DNA from: Candidatus Berkelbacteria bacterium CG10_big_fil_rev_8_21_14_0_10_43_13
GTDB lineage: Bacteria; Patescibacteriota; UBA1384; XYA2-FULL-43-10; 1-14-0-10-43-13
Reading direction: 5' to 3'
Assembly: GCA_002773985.1 (NCBI GenBank)
Contig: PEZW01000027.1
Location: 1 to 32,271 of the forward strand
DNA: 32,271 bases
The position numbers and the translations under genes are program-made. Shown piece by piece: positions 1 to 7,191 of this stretch (positions are counted from its first letter, which is position 1; each line of letters begins with the position of its first letter). Under the pieces are notes generated by a model. That model saw nothing but the letters and a program-made list of their open reading frames with translations. It was not told where the DNA came from and did not search any database.

Positions 1-2
1 GA

Positions 3-1343
3 GTTTTTACTTTTCCAATCCCGACCTACAATATTTCCAAGGATTTTGATTGGGACAATAAAAATATCGAAAATCTTTGGAAGATGACCGCAAAATATGG
101 CATTCCGTACTTCTCAAATTTCGTCAACTCCGATATGGATCCTGAGGATGCCAGAAGTATGTGTTGCCGCCTGAGATTGGATAATCGTGAATTGCGTAAA
201 CGTGGTGGCGGTCTCTTTGGCGCCAATCCGTTAACCGGTTCTGTCGGCGTGGTGACGGTCAATCTGCCGCGGCTTGGGTATCGTTCTAGAGACAAGCGTG
301 AATTTTTCTACAATCTGACCTACATCATGGATCTGGCCAAGGAAAGCCTGGAGATGAAGCGCAAGGTTTTGGAAAATATGACCGACAAAGGTCTCTATCC
401 TTACTCGAAATTTTATCTTCGCAATGTCAAGAAGCGTGATGACAAATACTGGTCAAATCATTTCTCGACGATCGGACTTGTCGGACTGAATGAAGCGAGT
501 CTAAATTTGCTCGGTCACGACCTGACGACAGCAGAGGGTCAGCAGTTTGGCCGTGAAGCTCTGGAATTTATGCGTGAGAAAATTTATGGCTATCAGGCCG
601 AGACCGGTAATTATTATAACTTGGAAGCAACTCCGGCTGAAGGTACGTCATACCGTTTGGCGCTCAAGGACAAGCAAATATATCCGGAAATTATGGTCGC
701 CAACGAAGACGCAATCAGTGAGAGCAGTGAAGTCGCACCGTATTACACCAACTCATCACACCTGCCAGTTGATTTTACCGACGATCTTTTCGAAACACTC
801 GACTTGCAAGACGATCTCCAGACCAAATACACCGGTGGCACCGTGGTTCATCTCTTTGTCGGCGAAGAAATAACTGATACGACCGCGGTCAAAAACCTGG
901 TCAGGACGGTTTGCGAAAACTACCATTTACCTTATTTCACTGTTACGCCAACATTCTCGATCTGTCCGAACCATGGATATATTGCCGGCAAGGTTATGAC
1001 ATGCGAAAAATGTGGAGCCACAAACGAAGTCTATTCTCGGATTGTTGGCTACATCAGACCGATCCAACAGTGGAATTCCGGCAAAAGATCAGAATTTGAC
1101 GACAGAACCACATATAAGTTTGTCGACGGCAAGGAAAAAGCGGAGGCGGTTGCCCCCAACGGGGGTCCCTTTGGGGCTATCGAAACTACTGAGATAGAAT
1201 TCAGTTCTGGTGATGATCCGACAAAGAAGAAAACCAAAAAGACGAAGGAAAAGGTCTTGTCTGAGCCCAAGGTTGCTGTTGAAGAGGCACCAGAAATAAA
1301 GGTGACTATAGCTGAGGCAACTGAGCAAGCAGCGTTAATCTAG
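3..1343 (+). CDS. nrdD: Anaerobic ribonucleoside-triphosphate reductase (class III), C-terminal part, truncated by window start
   Basis: Open frame from the window edge (VFTFPIPTYNISKDFDW...); CPNHGY...CEKCG zinc site; YSRIVGYIRPIQQWNSGKRSEFDDRTTY glycyl-radical region; followed by nrdG. Confidence 0.93.
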   Translation, partial: VFTFPIPTYNISKDFDWDNKNIENLWKMTAKYGIPYFSNFVNSDMDPEDARSMCCRLRLDNRELRKRGGGLFGANPLTGSVGVVTVNLPRLGYRSRDKREFFYNLTYIMDLAKESLEMKRKVLENMTDKGLYPYSKFYLRNVKKRDDKYWSNHFSTIGLVGLNEASLNLLGHDLTTAEGQQFGREALEFMREKIYGYQAETGNYYNLEATPAEGTSYRLALKDKQIYPEIMVANEDAISESSEVAPYYTNSSHLPVDFTDDLFETLDLQDDLQTKYTGGTVVHLFVGEEITDTTAVKNLVRTVCENYHLPYFTVTPTFSICPNHGYIAGKVMTCEKCGATNEVYSRIVGYIRPIQQWNSGKRSEFDDRTTYKFVDGKEKAEAVAPNGGPFGAIETTEIEFSSGDDPTKKKTKKTKEKVLSEPKVAVEEAPEIKVTIAEATEQAALI

Positions 1344-1425
1344 TTGCAAGTACCGAGTACACAGTACCGAGCAGCACATTTCTATCTTGACTCGTAACTC
1401 AGTCCTCGGAACTTGATACTTAAGC
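1344..1425. repeat. Heptad-period hairpin repeat (GTACCGA-type arms) filling the nrdD-nrdG spacer
   Basis: Left GTACCGA GTACACA GTACCGA; right ACTCGTA ACTCAGT CCTCGGA ACTTGAT ACTTAAG; arms roughly complementary. Confidence 0.7.
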
Positions 1426-2235
1426 ATGAACATCGCAGGAATCCAAAAACTAACTCTGGTAGACTTTCCCGGTCACGTAGCAGCCACGGTTTTCACCCGT
1501 GGCTGTTCGTTCCGGTGCGGCTTTTGTCACAACCCAGAACTTGTCTTGCCGGAGAAATTCAATCCGCTCTTGAGTGAGGCGCAGATTTTCGAATTTCTCG
1601 AATCGCGTTATGGCAAACTGACTGGTATCTGCTTCACTGGTGGTGAGCCGTTGATGAATCCAGACGCCGATAAATTTATCTCCCATCTGAAGGCACTTGG
1701 CTTTGACGTGAAGCTGGACACAAATGGTTCATTTCCGGATCGACTGGAAAAAATTATCAAGGACGGCGACGTCGATTATATCGCTATGGATATTAAAAAC
1801 AGTTTGAGCAAGTATGCTCAAACTGCAATTCCTAATTCTAAATTTAGCACAGATCCCTTGGCTTCGCTCGGGATGACAGAAAAACTGTCAATTTCTAACC
1901 AAAGCTCAAATCAAAAACCCAAATTTTCAAACAGTGAAACAATTGAACAATCGAACAATGAGTTAACAAAGAAAATTCAACGCTCTGTCAAACTTATAAT
2001 GGATTCTGGTATCAACTATGAGTTCAGAACAACCGCCTGTCATCCGCTTCACGAACTTGCTGATTTCGAGGCGATGGGGAAGATGATCAAGGGTGCCAAA
2101 CGTTATTTTCTGCAAAATTACAAAAAATCAAAACGGATCGATGAGACCATTAAGTATGAGCCGTTTGCTGACGATGAACTAAAAAAAGCTAAGAAGATTA
2201 TGGGCAAGTATGTAAAAGAGGTCGGAATCCGCTAA
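1426..2235 (+). CDS. nrdG: Anaerobic RNR activating protein, radical SAM, with repeat-derived internal insertion
   Basis: TRGCSFRCGFCHNPELV CxxxCxxC motif, FTGGEPL, adjacent to nrdD. Confidence 0.9.
   Translation: MNIAGIQKLTLVDFPGHVAATVFTRGCSFRCGFCHNPELVLPEKFNPLLSEAQIFEFLESRYGKLTGICFTGGEPLMNPDADKFISHLKALGFDVKLDTNGSFPDRLEKIIKDGDVDYIAMDIKNSLSKYAQTAIPNSKFSTDPLASLGMTEKLSISNQSSNQKPKFSNSETIEQSNNELTKKIQRSVKLIMDSGINYEFRTTACHPLHELADFEAMGKMIKGAKRYFLQNYKKSKRIDETIKYEPFADDELKKAKKIMGKYVKEVGIR
1801..1968 (+). repeat. Intergenic-type repeat material inserted in frame inside nrdG
   Basis: AGTTTGAGCA-AGTA-TGCTCAAACT hairpin, CAATTCC TAATTCT array, GATCCCTTGGCTTCGCTCGGGATGACA and CAATTTCTAA...GAACAATCGAACAATG; encodes low-complexity peptide between conserved NrdG blocks. 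Confidence 0.7.
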
Positions 2236-2261
2236 CTAAATTATTAATTTACTCATATCAC

Positions 2262-2290
2262 AAAAACCTCAACAGTAAGTTGAGGTTTTT
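2262..2290 (+). terminator. Intrinsic terminator after nrdG
   Basis: AAAAACCTCAAC-AGTAA-GTTGAGGTTTTT. Confidence 0.85.
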
Positions 2291-2452
2291 GCTTGAGAGA
2301 ACCAAATATATTTTGCAACGACAATTTTTGAAAAACCCTTCCCACCGACACGGGGTGTGTGCCGGTGAGGGGATGTTTGTCGTTGCGTGTTGCAACTTTT
2401 GTGGGGGGGGGTGTGTCCGCTTGGAAAAGCGGAGTGGTGTGATGGGCTGTGA

Positions 2453-2911
2453 TCACACGGCCGCGAAGCCGACGATCTGGAAGATCTCTGGTAGAGACGT
2501 AGAAGTCTGGAAGAAGGTCGCTTCCCTTTTACCTTCTTCGGTTTCCGGTTCGATCACGAGGATGTACTTCTGCCCTCGATAGTAGTACGCCGCTGACGGG
2601 ACGACGAGTCGCTGGTCTTTTGGGAGTAGCGGAGCAGCTACCAGCGCCACTTCCCAGTCGCCTTGATGGCGTTTTTGCTTCTTCACGGTGGCAATTGCAT
2701 GCTCGGGCCGGTAAACATTCTTCGGTTGTCCCAGCAATGCCACTTTCCAGGCAGAGGTCATATTGCCTTCATCGGGGTTGGGCAGGTGGTCCTCAATCCA
2801 TTCCAGCGCAGGATTGAGACCGATCAACCCGGATCGCTCGACCAGGGCTATGATATCCTGGCTGTGATCTACCTCGAAAGCGGTCTCTGTGGTAGTCAGC
2901 GCGATTGCCAT
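2453..2911 (-). CDS. Hypothetical protein, GC-rich monocistronic cassette
   Basis: 152 aa ORF; AAGGAG upstream of ATG; promoter-like TTGACA-16-TAAACT on minus strand (3025..2998). Confidence 0.65.
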   Translation of the reverse strand: MAIALTTTETAFEVDHSQDIIALVERSGLIGLNPALEWIEDHLPNPDEGNMTSAWKVALLGQPKNVYRPEHAIATVKKQKRHQGDWEVALVAAPLLPKDQRLVVPSAAYYYRGQKYILVIEPETEEGKREATFFQTSTSLPEIFQIVGFAAV

Positions 2912-2997
2912 GTGTTGCTCCTTGGATAGCAGGTTCTGCCCCTTGTCTCCTCACAAAACGCCTGGGCGTCTCGCGAAGACCCAAGGTACTGCTACAA

Positions 2998-3025
2998 AGT
3001 TTATCAGATGGGTGATTTCTGTCAA
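2998..3025 (-). promoter_or_regulatory. Sigma70-like promoter for 2453..2911 ORF
   Basis: TTGACA gaaatcacccatctga TAAACT on minus strand. Confidence 0.55.
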
Positions 3026-3111
3026 TTGTTGATAACTGACGCCAAGCGTCATCTTGAGCTCACCACAGATTCTTTTATTGACATTTTACAATATAGGACT
3101 AAATTATAAAT

Positions 3112-3612
3112 ATGGAGCAACTTGCTCTCATCACGAGCCGGAGGGATCATGTCGCAATTATGCGTCCGTCTTTGGGTTTTCTCGAAAAGATAGAGAACGG
3201 CGACAAGACGATCGAGTCTCGCTGGTATTTGCAGCGATCCGCGCCTTGGGATGAAATTAGTGCCGGTGACACGATCTATTTCAAAAACGCCGGCGAGCCG
3301 GCTTCGGTCAAAGCCAGTGTTGCCGATGTTCGACATTTAGCCAGATTAAATCCGTTCAAAATCCGTCAACTTCTGGATGAATTTGGTTCGCGTCTCGGCT
3401 TGACGAAATCTGATTCCGACAGCTATTTCACCGAGATTAAAAACAAAAAATTTGGTATTCTCATCTATCTTCAAGATGTCAAGAAAATCAGACCGTTTGA
3501 TATCGACAAGCGTGGCTTTGGTACGATGTCGGCCTGGCTCGTCATCGAAAATATTGATAAAATTAAACGAGTCAAAGCACAGACATTTAAGCAAAATAAA
3601 TTGCTGAGGTGA
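3112..3612 (+). CDS. ASCH/PUA-like domain protein
   Basis: HVAIMRPSLGFLEKIENGDKTIESRWYLQRSAPWDEISAGDTIYFKNAG resembles ASCH fold motifs. Confidence 0.7.
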   Translation: MEQLALITSRRDHVAIMRPSLGFLEKIENGDKTIESRWYLQRSAPWDEISAGDTIYFKNAGEPASVKASVADVRHLARLNPFKIRQLLDEFGSRLGLTKSDSDSYFTEIKNKKFGILIYLQDVKKIRPFDIDKRGFGTMSAWLVIENIDKIKRVKAQTFKQNKLLR

Positions 3613-3616
3613 AAAA

Positions 3617-4207
3617 ATGAACATTGTTAAAAAGGCTAAGAAATATTGTCTTTCGATTATTGATGAAAGCGACGACATTTTCAGCCTCGTGACACATTTA
3701 CCAGAGGCGGAGAAATGGGCGGAGAAGATTTGTGATCTTCGTCCAGAAGCTGATAGAGAGGTAGTTTTGTTGACAGTTTGGCTCCATGACGTTTCGCATT
3801 ATGTTGGCGACAGAGATACTGACCACGCTGTCCGGTCTGAAAAAATGGCTAAGGAATTCCTGGAGAAAAACCAATACGATCCGAAAAAATTGCCAATGGT
3901 GCTACACGGTGTTCGTTCACATCGCAATCGTGACGTTGCTCCAGAAACGATCGAAGCAAAAATATTTGCCTGTGCTGATTCGGCTAGCCACATGACTGAC
4001 ATTGCCTATCTTTTGATGATGCAGACTGGTCGATTTGAGTATTTGGCTGGAAAGCTGGAACGGGACTTCAGAGATGTTAATTTCTTTCCTGAGATACACA
4101 AAATGCTTTCCCCTGTTTACCGAAGTTGGAAAGAGTTGGCCAAAAATTACAAAGCACTGCACCTTATAGAGAAAGTAAAACCAAAATCAGAGTTCGGATT
4201 CAATTAA
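3617..4207 (+). CDS. HD domain protein (predicted metal-dependent phosphohydrolase)
   Basis: WLHDVSHYVGD...HGVRSHR...ACADSASH HD-type residues. Confidence 0.75.
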   Translation: MNIVKKAKKYCLSIIDESDDIFSLVTHLPEAEKWAEKICDLRPEADREVVLLTVWLHDVSHYVGDRDTDHAVRSEKMAKEFLEKNQYDPKKLPMVLHGVRSHRNRDVAPETIEAKIFACADSASHMTDIAYLLMMQTGRFEYLAGKLERDFRDVNFFPEIHKMLSPVYRSWKELAKNYKALHLIEKVKPKSEFGFN

Positions 4208-4318
4208 TGGCTCGCCTGTCATTTGTCATCTCGGTCTGACCGCCGGCAAAGCAGGGAAGTCGCGGTATAAAGTTTTTAACTTGCTCAGTTTCCGTTTCCA
4301 CTGTATGACAGATCTAGC

Positions 4319-4346
4319 TTAATTCTGTATTCTGTATTCTTAATTC
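4319..4346. repeat. 7-bp tandem array
   Basis: TTAATTC TGTATTC TGTATTC TTAATTC. Confidence 0.75.
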
Positions 4347-4353
4347 TTGCCTT

Positions 4354-4929
4354 ATGACTTACAAAACACATCTCTCAATGGGAATACTGTTTTCGAGCAT
4401 TGTATTCCTCAATGTCGATAAATTAGAACTCTCGACCAGTCTGGCGATAATTTTGTTTTTTTCAACATTGCTCGGAGCCAGCACGCCGGATCTCGATACG
4501 CCGGCCGGGGGGTTGTGGCAGAAGATTCCGGCTGGCAGTATCTTGTCGCGAATTGTCCGCCCAGTCTTCATCGGTGGACACCGTCATCTGTCGCATTCAC
4601 TCATCGGCATGGGAATTTTCATCTTTTTGTATTCGTTGTTATTAAAATGGCTTGGTCTCTTTTTTCCTCTATTACCTATAACTTCGTACTATATACTTTT
4701 GTCTTTCGTTCTAGGCTACGCCTCTCATCTTTTTGCCGATTCCCTGACTGAAGATGGCGTGCCGCTGCTCTTCCCTCTCGACTATCATTTCGGAATTCCA
4801 CCGAACCCATTTCAAAAAGTCCGAATCAAGACAGGCCAGTGGTTTGAAAACTTGGTCGTTTATCCGCTCGTAAACCTGGCAATTTTGATTATTATATATC
4901 AATATTATATTCATATAGTAAAAAGATAG
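4354..4929 (+). CDS. YdjM/DUF457-like membrane-bound metal-dependent hydrolase
   Basis: MTYKTHLSMGIL...GASTPDLDTPAG...GGHRHLSHSLIG; multiple TM segments. Confidence 0.8.
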   Translation: MTYKTHLSMGILFSSIVFLNVDKLELSTSLAIILFFSTLLGASTPDLDTPAGGLWQKIPAGSILSRIVRPVFIGGHRHLSHSLIGMGIFIFLYSLLLKWLGLFFPLLPITSYYILLSFVLGYASHLFADSLTEDGVPLLFPLDYHFGIPPNPFQKVRIKTGQWFENLVVYPLVNLAILIIIYQYYIHIVKR

Positions 4930-5138
4930 CTCTCGGAGTTGATAATTGCTACAAAAAGTTTATCCTGAGCGTGGATTTTTTAATCCGGATAGTATATTAT
5001 TAAAGCTGAAAGCAAGGGTGCTTTGCACTCTGGTCGAAGCTTGGTTAATTATTTAGATTTTTTAAATTACGTGCGGTTTGAAATAGTCTCTTGATTGTTT
5101 TGAGTCATGTACTAATTTAAAATCTACTTAAGGTGAAT

Positions 5139-5438
5139 ATGGAAGAACGAAGAGAAGATTTTGCTCCTGCTGAGCCAAATCAAAAACTTTTCATTGGCGG
5201 ACTAGCTTGGGCTGCGACCGATGAAGATCTCAACGAGGCCTTCGCTCCCTTTGGTAACGTAGTCTCCGCTTCAGTGGTCAAGTACCCCGACACCGGCCGA
5301 TCAAAAGGTTTCGGTTTCGTCGAGTACGAGACAGTTGAAGAGGCGACCAAAGCCAAAGAAGGGCTAGATGGTAAGGAAATAGCTGGCAGGCCGATCAAAG
5401 TTGATTTTGCCCGTCCGCCACGAAAAAGAGAAGAGTAA
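5139..5438 (+). CDS. RRM-domain RNA-binding protein
   Basis: KLFIGGLAWAATDEDL (RNP2) and KGFGFVEYE (RNP1). Confidence 0.92.
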   Translation: MEERREDFAPAEPNQKLFIGGLAWAATDEDLNEAFAPFGNVVSASVVKYPDTGRSKGFGFVEYETVEEATKAKEGLDGKEIAGRPIKVDFARPPRKREE

Positions 5439-5466
5439 GTTGCGAAGCAACTGATCCTTTATCTTT

Positions 5467-5506
5467 TAAAAATATCCTGTAGTGAAAGCTATGGGATATT
5501 TTTTTT
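5467..5506 (+). terminator. Intrinsic terminator after RRM gene
   Basis: AAAATATCC...GGATATTTTTTTT. Confidence 0.75.
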
Positions 5507-5516
5507 ATGTGGCAAA

Positions 5517-5544
5517 AATTTCTAATTTCTAATTTCTAATTCCT
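5517..5544. repeat. 7-bp tandem array
   Basis: AATTTCT x3 + AATTCCT. Confidence 0.85.
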
Positions 5545-5662
5545 GCCTCGCCGGCAGGCGGGTCTAAACAAACTTCAAATCTCAAGCACTAAATCTCAAA
5601 TAAAATCACAATCATGCAATCAGAATTTGTTTTAAGATTTTGGGCGTGAAATTTAGTTAGAG

Positions 5663-5698
5663 CAATTAGGTCAATTAGATTAATTAGGTTAATTAGAA
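5663..5698. repeat. 9-bp tandem array
   Basis: CAATTAGGT CAATTAGAT TAATTAGGT TAATTAGAA. Confidence 0.8.
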
Positions 5699-5996
5699 AT
5701 TTGTTCGGGTTTTCCCCAGAAATAGGACTAATCCACAGTTGATATATACCAGGGAGGGGTATATTGTGGAAACTAGGGGGTATGGCTGGGGAAAAGAAAA
5801 CTTTTCCCCAGAAGTCCAAATTTCTAATTTCCCCCAAAGGGGAGCCTTCGGCTTAATTTCTAAAGGTGTCATCCTGAGCCAAGCCGATTGATCGGCTGGC
5901 GTGAGGATTTTATTGCTGCACGCGAGATTTTTTATCATTACAGGTAGCATTGAATTTTTCGTATTTTTGTATCAGTTTGTATTTTCGTGATTTATT

Positions 5997-6239
5997 ATGA
6001 AACACCAATCAATTTACAATCGACTACGTCGCATCGAGGGTCAAATTCGCGGCATTGAAGAAATGATCGCCAAAGATCGACCAACCGAAGAAATTTTTGT
6101 TCAGCTTGCTGCCGCGAAGTCATCCTTGTCATCAACGTTGTCAGCTTTTATCGAGTCACTACTAGAGCAAAAGGATTCTGATTCAAAAATCAGTCTGACT
6201 GCCGAGCAGATCAGACTGATTTTGAGATCGATCAAATAA
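5997..6239 (+). CDS. CsoR/RcnR-family (DUF156) transcriptional regulator-like protein lacking canonical metal ligands
   Basis: RLRRIEGQIRGIEEMI...QLAAAKSSL; no Cys in the protein and the expected His position not His. Confidence 0.8.
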   Translation: MKHQSIYNRLRRIEGQIRGIEEMIAKDRPTEEIFVQLAAAKSSLSSTLSAFIESLLEQKDSDSKISLTAEQIRLILRSIK

Positions 6240-6240
6240 A
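6186..6240 (+). repeat. Copy 1 of 55-bp direct repeat (native csoR-like 3' end)
   Basis: 51/55 identical to 6981..7035. Confidence 0.92.
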
Positions 6241-6332
6241 ATGACGATTTACTTTATGTAAAGCCGAAACCACCCGGTAGGGGGTGGTTCGGGTGAGTCT
6301 GACAACGGCTTGTTGGCAGCGGTTCTGTGTGA

Positions 6333-6902
6333 TCAGGTGCGCTGGATCTTGATTTTGGCGAGCTGTACTCCCAAGATCCATGTCTGGTTGAGCGTGTCGA
6401 TCGCCCAATCGACGTCATCCTTGTTTGGGCTGTCCGAATTGAACAGCACTCGCTGGCACTGGTCGAATTCGGCCTGGGCGCAGTCCGCGACGCTCCGGCC
6501 GGCGGCAATCTGTGCCTGCATGGCGACGGCCCATTGCTCCGCTAGTCTGATGCCGTCCCGCCCCTCGCCACGAAGCTTGGCGGTCTGGTAGAACCAGAGG
6601 CCCTCGTCGCGAAGTTCGACCGTCTCATCGCGAGTTGGGATGGCGATGCGCTCCCTCGAGTTATAGAGAGGCACCAGTTCGCTCATCACAGCTCTCAAAC
6701 CCCTGTCGTACTTCTCCTTGACGTGAGGCAGTTTGCGGAAGAACAGCATGGGCATATCCCAATACAGTCCCCACTTAATATTGGCCCTGACCTTCGCTCG
6801 CCTCTGGATTTCCATGTAGAAAGAGGCTGGTGGGCAGTCAAGGAAACCAGGTCCCCATTCAAGGACAGCGACATGCCATCCTCGGTCGTCGTTCTCGTTC
6901 AT
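6333..6902 (-). CDS. Hypothetical protein, GC-rich monocistronic cassette
   Basis: ATG at 6902 preceded by AGGGAG; open for 189 aa; TATATA box upstream. Confidence 0.7.
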   Translation of the reverse strand: MNENDDRGWHVAVLEWGPGFLDCPPASFYMEIQRRAKVRANIKWGLYWDMPMLFFRKLPHVKEKYDRGLRAVMSELVPLYNSRERIAIPTRDETVELRDEGLWFYQTAKLRGEGRDGIRLAEQWAVAMQAQIAAGRSVADCAQAEFDQCQRVLFNSDSPNKDDVDWAIDTLNQTWILGVQLAKIKIQRT

Positions 6903-6980
6903 CAGCGATCTCCCTACTGTTTGTATATAACAAAATCGAAAAATAATCAACCCAGATTTGCAAAAAAATAAATCAATAAT

Positions 6981-7035
6981 AAAATCAGCCTGACTTCCGA
7001 GCAGATTAGACTAATTTTGAGATCGATCAAATAAA
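6981..7035 (+). repeat. Copy 2 of 55-bp direct repeat (orphan csoR-like 3' end)
   Basis: Encodes KISLTSEQIRLILRSIK* without an upstream ORF. Confidence 0.92.
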
Positions 7036-7053
7036 GTTAATGGAATATAAATC

Positions 7054-7095
7054 AACATCAACAATTTCAAACGATCGTTTGAAATTGTTGATGTT
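7054..7095. repeat. 42-bp perfect loop-less palindrome, centre ACGATCGT
   Basis: AACATCAACAATTTCAAACGA|TCGTTTGAAATTGTTGATGTT. Confidence 0.95.
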
Positions 7096-7139
7096 TGGCA
7101 ATTAGATTTAAATAATTTGAGATCAACCCTAAATACAAT

Positions 7140-7168
7140 CAAAACCACATCATAAAGATGCGGTTTTG
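7140..7168 (-). terminator. Hairpin after pnp
   Basis: CAAAACCaCATC-ataaa-GATGcGGTTTTG. Confidence 0.6.
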
Positions 7169-7191
7169 GCTCACGCTATTTCAAATTTAAC

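Noticed and set aside
2403-2411. G9 homopolymer as a phase-variation switch
   Set aside because: Lies in a spacer downstream of the 2453..2911 ORF, not in a supported coding region or promoter.
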